Below, piece by piece: positions 34,703 through 43,617 of a DNA stretch of 64,000 nucleotides (its first letter is position 1; each line of letters opens with the position of its first letter). The notes below the pieces were generated by a model. It was not told the DNA's origin. It ran no database searches and saw only the letters and a list, made by a program, of their open reading frames with translations. The DNA is from Nonomuraea pusilla (lineage in GTDB: Bacteria; Actinomycetota; Actinomycetes; Streptosporangiales; Streptosporangiaceae): positions 124,001 through 188,000 of the forward strand of contig NZ_FOBF01000013.1 of the NCBI RefSeq assembly GCF_900109355.1, written 5' to 3'. Both the position numbers and the translations under genes were made by a program.

Positions 34703-35830
34703 GTGAAACGTGCACTCATCATCGCCGCCCTGGCCCTCACGCTGGCCGGATGCGGCTCCACCACCCCACCGCAGCGCCTGACGGTCCCGAAGCCGACGGG
34801 CCCGCACCCGGTGGGGACCGTCTCGGTCCACCTGGTCGACCAGTCCCGCCCGGATCCCTGGAACGGCTCCGGCAAGAAGCGGGAGCTGATGGTCAGCCTG
34901 TGGTACCCGGCCCGGGACGTGCAGGCCCACCCGGTCGCCCCCTGGATGCCGAAGGCGGCGGCCGAGCAGTACCTGAAGATGAACGACCTGGAGCCGGGCT
35001 CGCTGCTGCTGGACAGGACCGACGGCCACGAGGGCGCGCCCGTCGACACGAGCCTGGGCAGGCTGCCGGTCGTCCTGTACTCGCCGGGCGCCAACGCCTC
35101 CCGCGCGTACGGGACCGGCGTCGTCGAGGAGCTGGCCAGCCGGGGATACGCGGTGGTCACCGTCGATCACCCCTATGACGCGGCGGTGGTGGAGTTCCCC
35201 GGCGGCCGGGTGGAGACGGGTCCCGGGATGACCGACTTCGGCAAGGCGGTCGACGTTCGGGTGGCCGACGTACGCTTCGTCCTGGACAGCCTGCCCTCCC
35301 TGGAGGAGAAGCTGCCCGGCCGTGACGGCAAGCCGCTCTTCGACCTCGCGCGGATCGGGATGTTCGGGCATTCGCTCGGCGGCGCGGCCACCTCCTCCGC
35401 CATGTACGCCGACCCGCGGATCAAGGCCGGGCTCGGACTGGACGGCGCCGTCTTCGGCAAGGTCGCGCAGTCCGGCCTCGACCGGCCGTACATGGTGGTC
35501 GACACCGACGCGAAGGGTGGCATGGCGACCAATCCGACGCTGCGCACCTTCTGGGACGGACTGCGGGGCTGGCGGCTCAACGTGACGCTCAAGGGGGCGG
35601 CGCACAACTCCTTCGGCGACGACGTCCTGCTCATCCCCATGTCGGCCGAGCCGCTGGGGCTGGGGAAGGAGCAGCTCGAGGAGGTCGTCGGCACGATCCC
35701 GGCCGAGCGGGCGCTCGCCTTCCAGCGCGCCTACCCGCTCGCCTTCTTCGAGCAGCACCTGCGCGGCCGCCGGCAGGCGTTGCTGCGGGGCCCGTCAGCC
35801 GCCTTCCCCGAGGTCTCCTACCGCCGCTGA
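34703..35830 (+). CDS. Lipoprotein alpha/beta hydrolase (PAF-acetylhydrolase-like)
   Basis: GTG 34703 gives 375 residues with a lipobox (LALTLAGC). The core resembles bacterial PAF-acetylhydrolase-like esterases: LVVLYSPG-type oxyanion strand (LPVVLYSPGANAS), the nucleophile elbow GMFGHSLGGA, an Asp in GLDGAVF and a His in KGAAHNSFGD. It should be anchored on the outer face of the membrane and hydrolyse an ester or short lipid. Its last 36 bases overlap the convergent response-regulator gene. Confidence 0.85.
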   Translation: MKRALIIAALALTLAGCGSTTPPQRLTVPKPTGPHPVGTVSVHLVDQSRPDPWNGSGKKRELMVSLWYPARDVQAHPVAPWMPKAAAEQYLKMNDLEPGSLLLDRTDGHEGAPVDTSLGRLPVVLYSPGANASRAYGTGVVEELASRGYAVVTVDHPYDAAVVEFPGGRVETGPGMTDFGKAVDVRVADVRFVLDSLPSLEEKLPGRDGKPLFDLARIGMFGHSLGGAATSSAMYADPRIKAGLGLDGAVFGKVAQSGLDRPYMVVDTDAKGGMATNPTLRTFWDGLRGWRLNVTLKGAAHNSFGDDVLLIPMSAEPLGLGKEQLEEVVGTIPAERALAFQRAYPLAFFEQHLRGRRQALLRGPSAAFPEVSYRR

Positions 35831-36511
35831 CGGCCCCTGCCCGCCGGCCGTGACCACGCCGCCCTCGTAGGCGGCGATGACGAGCTGCGCCCGGTCGTGC
35901 GCGGCGAGCTTGGCCAGCAGGCTGCGGACATGGGTCTTGACCGTCGCCGGCCCGATGCCGAGCCGCTCGGCGATCTGCGGGTTCGTCAGCCCTCGGGCCA
36001 CCAGCACGAGCACCTCCCGCTCCCGGCCGGACAGCCGGGTCAGGCCCTCCGCCAGCCGGGCCGGGATCCCGGCGGGGTCGCGCCGGGCGAACTCCCCGAT
36101 CAGCCGCGTGGTGACCGACGGGGCCAGCAGCGCCTGGCCCTCCCCCACGACGCGCAGCGCCTCCAGCAGGTCGCCCGGCCGGGTGTCCTTCAGCAGGAAT
36201 CCGCTGGCCCCGGCCCGCAACGCCCCGTAGACGTACTCGTCGAGATCGAACGTGGTCAGCATCACCACCCGCGTCCCGGCCGTCACCGGGTCGGCCCGGA
36301 TCAGCTCCGTGGCCTTGATCCCGTCGAGGCCGGGCATGCGGACGTCCATGAGCACCAGGTCGGGCCGGAGGTCGCGGGCCAGCGTCACGGCCTGCTCCCC
36401 CGTCCCGGCCTCGCCGACGGCCTCCAGGTCGGGGGCGGTGTCGATCAGCCTGCGCAGCCCCGCGCGCAGCAACGCCTGGTCCTCGGCGACCAGCACCGTG
36501 AACGTGCTCAC
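35795..36511 (-). CDS. NarL/FixJ-family response regulator
   Basis: The 238-residue protein has a receiver domain with the phospho-acceptor Asp in VLMDVRMPGLDG, Thr in VVMLTTFD and Lys in FLLKDTRP. A C-terminal LuxR helix-turn-helix follows (LSGREREVLVLVARGLTNPQ, then ATVKTHVRSLLAKL). It begins at a GTG overlapping the kinase stop (GTGA), so kinase and regulator are co-translated. Targets are unknown. Confidence 0.95.
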   Translation of the reverse strand: MSTFTVLVAEDQALLRAGLRRLIDTAPDLEAVGEAGTGEQAVTLARDLRPDLVLMDVRMPGLDGIKATELIRADPVTAGTRVVMLTTFDLDEYVYGALRAGASGFLLKDTRPGDLLEALRVVGEGQALLAPSVTTRLIGEFARRDPAGIPARLAEGLTRLSGREREVLVLVARGLTNPQIAERLGIGPATVKTHVRSLLAKLAAHDRAQLVIAAYEGGVVTAGGQGPSAAVGDLGEGG

Positions 36512-37656
36512 CTCGCGTCCTCCCCCCGGCCGCGTGTCAACAGCAGGCTCGCGCGGACGGCGAAGCCGCCTGCGGGCTCCGGTCCCGCCGAGAACGTCCC
36601 GCCGTACAGGGTCACCCGCTCTTCCAGCCCGGCCAGCCCGTGGCCCCCCTCACGCGGCGCACCCCCGCGACCGTCGTCGACGACCTCGACCACCAGCTCG
36701 CGCTCCGCGCGGGTGCCGACCGCCACCCGGCATCGGGCCGGGCCGGCGTGTCTGAGTACGTTGGTCAGCGACTCCTGCACGAGGCGATAGACGACGAGGG
36801 CCGCCTCGTCGCCGAGCGTGAGGCCGGGCTCGACGTCGAGCTCCACCCGTACGTCGCCGGCCGGAATCGCCGCGACCAGCTCGCGCAGCGAGTCCAGCGT
36901 GTACGGCGGACCGTCCCGGTCCCCGGAGGCGTCGCGGAGCAGACCGAGGAGGCGGCGCAGGTCCGCCTGCGCCTTCCGGCTGGTCTCCTCGATGATCGAC
37001 AGGGCCTCGCCCGCCTCCTCGGGGTGCGTGGCGGCGACGTGGTTGGCGATGCCGGCCCGCATGGAGATCAGGCTCATGCTGTGGGCGACGACGTCGTGCA
37101 CGTCACGGGCCATGCGCAGCCGTTCCGCCGTGGCAGCGGCCTGCGCCGACCGTGCGACGGCCTCCGTGGCGTACGCGCGCTGCTCCCGTACGGCGAGCCC
37201 GACCGTCCATGCCAGACCGAGCACCAGCCAGGCGAATCCGCACGCCGACGCAGCCCCCGTCCACGAGGGCGCGTCGATCGCGGCACCGGCGGCGGTCACG
37301 GCCAGCGCGGCCACCAGCGCGGCCACCGCCGTCCGGCGCGCCTCCAGCAGCGCCACCGCGTGCAGCGCGACCGCCAAGGGCACGAACGCCTCCTCCCACC
37401 CGGCGAACGGCGCGAACACCGCCGCCACCAGAACCAGCGCGCAGACCGGCACCGGCCGGCGGCGCCGCCCTGCCAGCGGCAGGCAGGCCAGCGCGATCAC
37501 CGGCACGGCCGCATGCGGCGACACCCCTGCCGACTCCGGCACCAGCACCGCCGGCACCGAGAACCCGGCGGCCAGGGCAACGGCCACGAACACGTCGACG
37601 GCGACCCAGTGTCCCGGCCGCAGCCTGCGCGCGATCAAGGGACGCCGTTCGGCCAT
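36508..37656 (-). CDS. NarL-type sensor histidine kinase (HisKA_3)
   Basis: The 382-residue kinase has four to five N-terminal membrane segments with almost no extracytoplasmic domain. The dimerisation/phospho-acceptor helix follows with His in ARDVHDVVAHSMSLI, then the ATPase domain (ESLTNVLRHAG, VVDDGRGG, GHGLAGLEERV). The absence of an outside sensor suggests it senses membrane or bilayer-derived signals. It pairs with the overlapping response regulator. Confidence 0.95.
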   Translation of the reverse strand: MAERRPLIARRLRPGHWVAVDVFVAVALAAGFSVPAVLVPESAGVSPHAAVPVIALACLPLAGRRRRPVPVCALVLVAAVFAPFAGWEEAFVPLAVALHAVALLEARRTAVAALVAALAVTAAGAAIDAPSWTGAASACGFAWLVLGLAWTVGLAVREQRAYATEAVARSAQAAATAERLRMARDVHDVVAHSMSLISMRAGIANHVAATHPEEAGEALSIIEETSRKAQADLRRLLGLLRDASGDRDGPPYTLDSLRELVAAIPAGDVRVELDVEPGLTLGDEAALVVYRLVQESLTNVLRHAGPARCRVAVGTRAERELVVEVVDDGRGGAPREGGHGLAGLEERVTLYGGTFSAGPEPAGGFAVRASLLLTRGRGEDAR

Positions 37657-37683
37657 GCGTCCACCTTAGAGGGGGCAGACCAG

Positions 37684-37713
37684 CTGCCGCCGCGGCCGGG
37701 GCCGCGGCGGCAG
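37684..37713. terminator. Perfect 14-bp GC hairpin between DUF4386 and kinase genes
   Basis: CTGCCGCCGCGGCC (37684-37697) pairs perfectly with 37700-37713. On the minus strand it lies after the DUF4386 gene and 28 bases before the kinase start, so it could terminate the former or structure the leader of the latter. Confidence 0.7.
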
Positions 37714-37833
37714 GTGCGGACAGTGCTCGGGGGTATGGAGCACGAAGTCGGTCACCACGACACCCGCGATCTCCTGGCGGCGTCACGAGTGGCGGGATCC
37801 GCGGGCTGTCGCAGCGATCGGACGGCCCGCGCG

Positions 37834-38526
37834 TCAGCCGTGCCGGTGAGCCGTGGTCGGTGTATCGGTAGCGAAGCCTCTTGCCATCAGCCAAAGGGCG
37901 AAGACAAGGCTCTGCAGGCCCAGTGGCGCATTCATGGCCAGGTAGAGCGGCGTGACCACGTCCGTTTGGCGAAGCAGCACCAACAAGCTCGCCGATATGG
38001 CTGCCGCGATTCCCAGGAATCCCCATCCGGACAGCCACCGCGGGACAGATCTCGACCGCCACAGAATGCGGAACAACAGGAGATCTCCGAGGCCCAGCGC
38101 GATGATCAACGCGACGTGATTGACCAAGTCGCGCGCCGTCCGCAGCAACTCGCCCAAGTCCTCGATGCGGGACGCGTCCGAAGCGCCGGCCTGGGCGAAT
38201 CCATCCGCCAGCACAAGGAACAAGGGGAGGAGAATCACGCCTGTGAAATGGAACGTCGCCGCGATCAGCCTGAACCCGAGGAAACCCAGACTGAGCGCTT
38301 CGTTCTCCGCCCTCAAGGCCGGATAAAGGTACAGCGCGAACCCGACATAGGCGGGGATCATGATGCACTGGGCGACCGCGCCGATGACGACCTGGCTCTC
38401 ATTTGCGGAAACGAGAGCCAGGCCGCGGGGTTGGTCAAGAGCGGGAACGATGCTCAGCACACCGGCGATCATGCCGAGGATGACCAGTGCGCCCGCGGTC
38501 GCGGTTGCCCGCCTGTTCGTATGCAC
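37834..38526 (-). CDS. DUF4386-family membrane protein
   Basis: The ~230-residue protein has six to seven hydrophobic segments. The opening RATATAGALVILGMIAGVLS, the ALRAENEALSLGFLGFRLI loop and WGFLGIAAAI near the C-terminus are typical of DUF4386. Function is unknown in the family. The GTG at 38526 is the best start in frame but has only a weak ribosome-binding site. Confidence 0.8.
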   Translation of the reverse strand: MHTNRRATATAGALVILGMIAGVLSIVPALDQPRGLALVSANESQVVIGAVAQCIMIPAYVGFALYLYPALRAENEALSLGFLGFRLIAATFHFTGVILLPLFLVLADGFAQAGASDASRIEDLGELLRTARDLVNHVALIIALGLGDLLLFRILWRSRSVPRWLSGWGFLGIAAAISASLLVLLRQTDVVTPLYLAMNAPLGLQSLVFALWLMARGFATDTPTTAHRHG

Positions 38527-38566
38527 GATGCACGTCCTGTGATTGTCGTGATGGCCGCGGCCGGGG

Positions 38567-38941
38567 TCAGCCTGCGAGCCGGTCCATGCGGAGGAACTCG
38601 GTGATGCGGAACAGCTTCGGTGGGCGGGCCACCTCAGCTGGGAGGGCCTGAAACGCCTCGTCCTCGCCGACCAGGCGCGGGGCGGTGAGTTCCACCTCTC
38701 CCCCGTCGACCCGGAGCCGAGCGCCTTCGGCCGCCAGGACGTTCTGCACCCAGTCGGAGCGCGATCCATACACCAGAACGAACAGGTAACCGCCGTCCAC
38801 GGGATGCGCATCGAGCGGGGTGCGGTACGTGGCGCCGGAAACGCGACCGGTGTGAATCAGCACCGGCCATTTCCCTCCGGTTATCGCGCGGGGGTTGAAC
38901 ACCCTCTTGTTCACGTGCCCCCACCATCTCGGCATCGGCAT
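38567..38941 (-). CDS. Nitroreductase-type deazaflavin(F420)-dependent oxidoreductase family protein
   Basis: The 124-residue split-barrel protein (WWGHVNKRVFNPRAI, PVLIHTGRVSGATYRTPLDA, YLFVLVYGSRSDWVQNVLAA) matches the actinobacterial DDN/F420 family. It may reduce or bind small aromatic compounds using F420H2. AAGGAG directly abuts ATG 38947, so ATG 38941 with six-base spacing is the likelier start. It is divergent from a TetR gene with three palindromes between them. Confidence 0.85.
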   Translation of the reverse strand: MPMPRWWGHVNKRVFNPRAITGGKWPVLIHTGRVSGATYRTPLDAHPVDGGYLFVLVYGSRSDWVQNVLAAEGARLRVDGGEVELTAPRLVGEDEAFQALPAEVARPPKLFRITEFLRMDRLAG

Positions 38942-39012
38942 CGACATCTCCTTCTCTCGCCCGGCGGGCACGTCGCAGGCCGGCTGCCTGCGAAACCCTG
39001 GCTGACGCGAGC

Positions 39013-39063
39013 CTTACACCGGTAAGGCCACTTACGGGTGTAAGGTTGGCTTACGCTCGTAAG
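39013..39063. promoter_or_regulatory. Three tandem TetR operators CTTAC-N4-GTAAG
   Basis: Palindromes lie at 39013-39026, 39031-39044 and 39050-39063, each with perfect CTTAC/GTAAG arms and a four-base core. Centres are 18 and 19 bases apart. They occupy the whole divergent promoter region between the reductase and TetR genes. Confidence 0.9.
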
Positions 39064-39095
39064 GCTGTCAACCCGCCCACACCTCCGGAGCCGTC

Positions 39096-39764
39096 GTGCC
39101 ACCACAACCACTCAGCAGAGGCCTCGTGCTGGAAGCCGCGATCCGGGTCGCGGATCGCGGCGGCGTGGAGGCGATCACGATGCGCCGGGTGGCGCAGGAA
39201 CTGGGCGTGGAGGCGATGTCGCTCTACCACCACGTGCCGAACAAGGACGCGATCCTCGACGGCGCGGTCGACATGGTGTTCGCGGCGATCAAGCTGCCCC
39301 CCGCCGAATGCGACGACTGGCGCGACGCGCTCCGTACACGCGCCTTCTCCGCACGCGTGGTCCTGTCACAGCACAGCTGGGCTCTCGGCCTCATGGACTC
39401 CCGTCGCGATCCGGGGCCGGCGACGCTGCGCCACCACGACGCCGTCCTGGGCGTCCTCCGGGAGGCGGGATTCACGCTGCCGATGGCCGCGCACGCCGTC
39501 TCGCTCATCGACAGCTACGTCTACGGATCCGTCCTGCAGGAGGCGAACCTGCCGATGACGACGCCGGACGACGTCGAGGAGGTGGCCGGCGACCTCCTCC
39601 GGCATCTGCCGGAGGAGGAGCTGCCGTACCTCACCGAGATGATCCGCGACCACGCCCTGCGGCCGGGCTACGACTACACCACCGAGTTCGGCTACGGCCT
39701 CGACCTGATCCTCGATGCCCTCGAAGGTCGCCGGAGGGAACCCCCGCCCGGGTCCGTTCGATGA
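39096..39764 (+). CDS. TetR/AcrR-family regulator
   Basis: GTG 39096 follows GGAG with five-base spacing and gives 222 residues. The N-terminal helix-turn-helix (LVLEAAIRVADRGGVEAITM, then VAQELGVEAMSLYHHVPNKD) is followed by a TetR_C-type ligand domain ending EFGYGLDLILDALE. The three CTTAC-N4-GTAAG palindromes directly upstream are its probable sites, so it would repress itself and the divergent reductase. Confidence 0.93.
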   Translation: MPPQPLSRGLVLEAAIRVADRGGVEAITMRRVAQELGVEAMSLYHHVPNKDAILDGAVDMVFAAIKLPPAECDDWRDALRTRAFSARVVLSQHSWALGLMDSRRDPGPATLRHHDAVLGVLREAGFTLPMAAHAVSLIDSYVYGSVLQEANLPMTTPDDVEEVAGDLLRHLPEEELPYLTEMIRDHALRPGYDYTTEFGYGLDLILDALEGRRREPPPGSVR

Positions 39765-39777
39765 GCCCCCGCGGGGC
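39765..39777. terminator. Short hairpin after the TetR gene
   Basis: GCCCC (39765-39769) pairs with GGGGC (39773-39777) immediately after the stop codon, in the 67-base gap between convergent genes. Confidence 0.4.
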
Positions 39778-39831
39778 GATGGAGTCCAGCCTGGGGCGGC
39801 ATGTCGTCGAGCCGGCCGGCACCGCCGTGGG

Positions 39832-40572
39832 CTACGTACGCACCCAGTCCTGGTAGCGGGTCCGGCCGAGGACGGCGTCGTCGCCCGGGACCAGCGACCG
39901 CTCGCTCAGCTCGCTGCCGAAGTAGCGCGCGTGCGGGTCGGTGACCACCTCGCGCGGGTCGCCCCAGGCGGCCAGCGCCTGGCGGAAGAACTCGTCCATG
40001 CGGAACCGCTCGGGGCCGGCGATCTCGATCCGGCCGTTCAGCGGCGGCCCCACCGCGGTCCGGCCGACCGCCTCGGCGACGTCGTCGCCCGCGATGGGCT
40101 GGAACAGCACGGGCGCCATGTGCACCTCGCCGTCCGCCACGGCCTCGTCGGCGATGCCGCGGGCGAACTCGAAGAACTGGGTCGAGTGCACGAGCGAGAA
40201 CGGGATCCCCGACTTCTCGATCAGCCGCTGCTGAGCGATCTTCGCCGCGAAGTAGCCGTTCTCCGGCATGCGCTCGGTTCCGACGATCGACAGGGCGACG
40301 TGGTGTCGCACGCCCGCCTCCGCCTCGGCCCTGAGCAGGTTGCCCGTGGAGGTCTCGAAGAACTTGAGCACGGCCGCCCGCTCGAACGACGGCGAGTTCG
40401 ACACGTCGATCACCACCCGCGCGCCTGCCAGCGCCTCGGCGAGGCCCTCTCCGGTCAGCGTGTCGACGCCGGTGGTGGGCGCCGCCGCCACCGCCTCGTG
40501 ACCCTGCTCCCTCAGCTTCGCCACCAGCTTCGACCCGATCAGGCCGGTGCCGCCGACCACCACGATCTTCAT
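39832..40572 (-). CDS. NmrA-like NAD(P)-binding protein (atypical SDR)
   Basis: The 246-residue protein opens with KIVVVGGTGLIGSKLVAKLR, a Rossmann fold. It also shows SIVGTERMPENGYFAAKIAQ (a Tyr-x3-Lys-like pair) and FSLVHSTQFFEFARGIADEA, typical of NmrA/TMR-like atypical SDRs. These act as redox sensors or quinone/isoflavone reductases. AAAGGGAT precedes the ATG. No operon partner is evident. Confidence 0.88.
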   Translation of the reverse strand: MKIVVVGGTGLIGSKLVAKLREQGHEAVAAAPTTGVDTLTGEGLAEALAGARVVIDVSNSPSFERAAVLKFFETSTGNLLRAEAEAGVRHHVALSIVGTERMPENGYFAAKIAQQRLIEKSGIPFSLVHSTQFFEFARGIADEAVADGEVHMAPVLFQPIAGDDVAEAVGRTAVGPPLNGRIEIAGPERFRMDEFFRQALAAWGDPREVVTDPHARYFGSELSERSLVPGDDAVLGRTRYQDWVRT

Positions 40573-40749
40573 CGCGATCCCTTTCTGTCCGCCGGGCTAC
40601 GTCCTTGCCACCCGGCCGCCGGCTGAGACCGGACAGCGTGCAGGTTTGTGACACCCGCGGCGAAGTTTTTCCTCTCGCCGCCGATGACGGCATCGGCGAC
40701 GAGCAGGGGAACCTCCTGGTGCGTGACTGTTTCGTTATGTACGCGCCCC

Positions 40750-40806
40750 TTGAGAAGCCTTGGGCGTCTCTATACAGTCCCTGCATCCGTATCAAACAAA
40801 ATGTTT
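40750..40806 (+). promoter_or_regulatory. Promoter and palindrome before the XRE-cupin regulator
   Basis: TTGAGA (40750-40755) and TACAGT (40773-40778) are 17 bases apart. A 13-base AT-rich palindrome AAACAAAATGTTT (40794-40806) lies just downstream, 23 bases before the start codon, and is a likely autorepression site. The remainder of the 257-base gap after the NmrA gene shows nothing further. Confidence 0.55.
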
Positions 40807-40829
40807 AGTAAAGAAGATCGGAATGTTCG

Positions 40830-41432
40830 ATGGCCGGTGACTTCGGGGCTGACGACGCCTCCGAGACGGACACCATCCGTCTGGGAGCGCGCATCCGGGC
40901 GTACCGGACCATGCGCCAGATGACGCTGCGCGACCTCGCCGGCCAGGCAGGAGCGAGCCCGGGGTTCATCAGCCAGCTGGAGCGGGGACGCACCAGCGCG
41001 AGCATCGGCATGCTCAGGCGGATCGCCTGGGTGCTCGGTCTCACGGTGGCGGACCTGTTCAGCGAGGGCGACCCCCTGGAGCCGAGGGTCCTGCGCCGCT
41101 CCGAGCGCCCGGAGTTACCCACCGGCCCCGGCGCCCGCAAGTACCTGATCTCGCAGCGACCGCTGCAGAACATGGAGATGTACAGCGGCGAGTTCGACCC
41201 CGGAGCCTCCACCGGCGACGAGCCCTACACGCACGGCGACTCCCAGGAGATCCTGCTGGTGCTGCGCGGCCGGGCCACGTTGTGGATCGGGCCGCCGGAG
41301 TCGGCGTCCTGCTACGAGCTGGAGGCCGGAGACAGCATCGAATACCGGACCTCGACGCCGCACCGCGTCGTCAACGAAAGCACGGAACCCGTCGAGGTGC
41401 TCTGGCTGATCAGCCCGCCCACCCCGGCCTGA
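40830..41432 (+). CDS. XRE-cupin transcriptional regulator (PuuR-like)
   Basis: The 200-residue protein has an HTH_3 domain at residues 17-75 (LGARIRAYRTMRQMTLRDLA, GASPGFISQLERGRTSASIG) and a C-terminal cupin (about 110-195: HGDSQEILLVLRGRATLWIG, GDSIEYRTSTPHRVVN). This architecture matches PuuR-type regulators of amine or amino-acid catabolism. It stands just before a PotDBCA-like importer and an FAD amine oxidase, which are its probable targets. Confidence 0.92.
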   Translation: MAGDFGADDASETDTIRLGARIRAYRTMRQMTLRDLAGQAGASPGFISQLERGRTSASIGMLRRIAWVLGLTVADLFSEGDPLEPRVLRRSERPELPTGPGARKYLISQRPLQNMEMYSGEFDPGASTGDEPYTHGDSQEILLVLRGRATLWIGPPESASCYELEAGDSIEYRTSTPHRVVNESTEPVEVLWLISPPTPA

Positions 41433-41435
41433 CCT

Positions 41436-41469
41436 GTCGGCACGAGGGACCGGCATCCCTCGGGCCGAC
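41436..41469 (+). terminator. Terminator after the XRE-cupin gene
   Basis: GTCGGC-A-CGAGGGA (41436-41449) pairs with TCCCTCG-G-GCCGAC (41456-41469) with one internal mismatch and a six-base loop, four bases after the stop. It separates the regulator from the transport operon. Confidence 0.8.
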
Positions 41470-41574
41470 GTCCGGAACACGGCGTCCACGCCCTCCACGC
41501 CGCGCGGTCTCGCGCGGCCGCGAGGGGGGACACGCGCACCCCTCTCCATCACCCGCTATCAAGGGGGATCGATC

Positions 41575-42690
41575 ATGCCCACAATATCACGATTCGTCGC
41601 TGTCTCCGCTGCCGCCGCGTCGCTGCTCCTGGCCGCGGCCTGCGGCGGGGGCGCGCCCGCGCCCGCCCAGATCGACCTCGGCTCCGGGCCCGCCGCCGCG
41701 GGAACGGTGAAGAAGGACGCGTTGAAGGACGTCACCCTGACGTTCGTCTCGTACGGCGGCGTCTACCAGAAGGGCCAGCAGGACGCGGCGGCGGACCCGT
41801 TCGCCAAGGAGTCGGGCGCACGGGTGCTGCAGGACGGCCCCACCGACTACGCCAAGCTCAAGGCGCAGGTCGACTCCTCCAACGTCACCTGGGACGTCGT
41901 GGACAGCGACGCCATCTGGGCCCAGGCCCAGTGCGGCAAGCTCCTCCAGCCGCTCGACTACTCGATCATCGACAAGTCGAAGGTCCCCGCCGGGCTGGCG
42001 ACCGAGTGCAGCGTCCCCGCCATGCAGTACGGCATGGTGCTCGTCTACAACGCGAAGAAGTTCGGCGCGAACCCGCCCCAGGGCTGGGCCGACTTCTTCG
42101 ACACGGCGAAGTTCCCCGGCAAGCGGGCGATCCCCGGCGTTCCGGGTGACGCCGCCCCAGGCCCGTGGGAGGCCGCGCTGATCGCCGACGGGGTGGCCCC
42201 TGACAAGCTGTTCCCGCTGGACGTCGAGCGGGCGAACAAGAAGCTGACCTCCGTCCGCTCCAACCTCGTCTTCTGGAAGACCGGCGCCGAGTCGCAGCAG
42301 CTCCTGGAGTCGGGCGAGGTCGACATGGCCATGGTCTGGAGCGGCCGGGCCTACGCGGCGGTCAAGAACGGTGCGCCCTTCCAGGTCCAGTGGAACCAGT
42401 GGATGCCCATCATGGACGCGATCAGCGTGCCCAAGGGCGCCAAGAACCCGAAGGCCGCGATGGCGATGATCAACTACTACCTGGGCGCGCAGCAGCAGGC
42501 CAAGCTCACGGAGCTGACGTCCTACTCCCCCGTCAACACCGACGCCAAGCCGGCTCTCGACGACCTCGGCACCTCCTTCCTCACGACCCGGCCGGAGGTC
42601 GCGTCCAAGGCCACCCCGATCGACTCCAAGTGGTGGGCGGCCAACCAGGAGGCGATGATCGAGAAGTGGTCGGCCTGGCTGGGCGCCTGA
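41575..42690 (+). CDS. Spermidine/putrescine-type ABC binding lipoprotein (PotD-like)
   Basis: The 371-residue protein has a lipobox (SLLLAAAC) and a PotD/AfuA-type binding fold (VTLTFVSYGGVYQKGQQDAA, TWDVVDSDAIWAQAQCGKL, YGMVLVYNAKKFG, MVWSGRAYAAVKNGAPF). AAGGGGG precedes the ATG. With two PotB/PotC permeases, a PotA ATPase and an amine oxidase following, a polyamine or related amine is the likely ligand. Confidence 0.9.
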   Translation: MPTISRFVAVSAAAASLLLAAACGGGAPAPAQIDLGSGPAAAGTVKKDALKDVTLTFVSYGGVYQKGQQDAAADPFAKESGARVLQDGPTDYAKLKAQVDSSNVTWDVVDSDAIWAQAQCGKLLQPLDYSIIDKSKVPAGLATECSVPAMQYGMVLVYNAKKFGANPPQGWADFFDTAKFPGKRAIPGVPGDAAPGPWEAALIADGVAPDKLFPLDVERANKKLTSVRSNLVFWKTGAESQQLLESGEVDMAMVWSGRAYAAVKNGAPFQVQWNQWMPIMDAISVPKGAKNPKAAMAMINYYLGAQQQAKLTELTSYSPVNTDAKPALDDLGTSFLTTRPEVASKATPIDSKWWAANQEAMIEKWSAWLGA

Positions 42691-42708
42691 AGCGGGACCT
42701 GAGCTGAC

Positions 42709-43617
42709 ATGGTTCTCGACCAGCTGTCCGGCGACGTCTCCGGCGCCGCCCGTCCCGCGGCCGACGCGCCCTCACCGGCGCGGACGGCATCCGACGCGGG
42801 CGGGCGCCGCCCGGCGCTGCTGATCCTGCCCGCGCTGATCGCGCTCGCCGCGTTCTTCCTCTACCCGCTGGCCCTCGTGGCGTGGAACGCCTTCACCGAT
42901 CCGACCCCGGGCCTCGGCAACTTCGTCTGGTTCTTCAGCGAACCGGCCAACCTCGCGACGCTCGGCCGCACGTTCACCACGGCCCTGTGGGTCACGGCCG
43001 TCTCGCTGCTGCTGTCCTACCCGTACGCGTACGCGATGACGGTGGCGGGCCCGCGGGTCCGCGGCCTGCTCATGATGCTGGTGCTCCTGCCCTTCTGGAC
43101 CAGCCTGATGGTCAGGACCTTCGCCTGGGTGATCCTGCTGCAGGACACCGGCGTGATCAACCAGCTCCTCGGGGCGGTGGGGCTCGGCCCGTTCAGCCTG
43201 ATCCGCACGCAGACCGGGGTGATCATCGGCATGGTGCAGCTGCTCATGCCGTTCATGGTGCTGCCGCTGTACGCGGTGATGTCCGGCATCGACGGGCGGC
43301 TGCTTCCCGCGGCGCGCAGTCTCGGGGCCCGCCCGGCGACGGCGTTCGTCACGGTGTACATGCCGCTGTCGCTCCCGGGTGTCTCCGCGGGCTGCCTGAC
43401 GGTGTTCATCAGCGCTCTCGGGTTCTACATCACTCCGGCGCTGCTCGGCTCGCCGACCGACGCGCTGATCTCGCAGCAGATCTTCACGCAGGTCAACGGC
43501 CTGCTCAAGTGGGGACGCGGCGGCGCCATGGGCGTGGTGCTGCTCGGCCTGACGCTGGTGATGATCGCGCTGCTGGCCGTCTCGCTGCGCCGCGCGGGAA
43601 GGAGGGTGAGCAGATGA
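42709..43617 (+). CDS. Polyamine-type ABC permease (PotB-like)
   Basis: The 302-residue protein has an N-terminal Ala/Pro-rich cytoplasmic tail of about 35 residues and six hydrophobic segments. A PotB-type coupling loop (LLPAARSLGARPATAFVTVY) and GSPTDALISQQIF near the end are seen. It overlaps the next permease by ATGA. Confidence 0.92.
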   Translation: MVLDQLSGDVSGAARPAADAPSPARTASDAGGRRPALLILPALIALAAFFLYPLALVAWNAFTDPTPGLGNFVWFFSEPANLATLGRTFTTALWVTAVSLLLSYPYAYAMTVAGPRVRGLLMMLVLLPFWTSLMVRTFAWVILLQDTGVINQLLGAVGLGPFSLIRTQTGVIIGMVQLLMPFMVLPLYAVMSGIDGRLLPAARSLGARPATAFVTVYMPLSLPGVSAGCLTVFISALGFYITPALLGSPTDALISQQIFTQVNGLLKWGRGGAMGVVLLGLTLVMIALLAVSLRRAGRRVSR

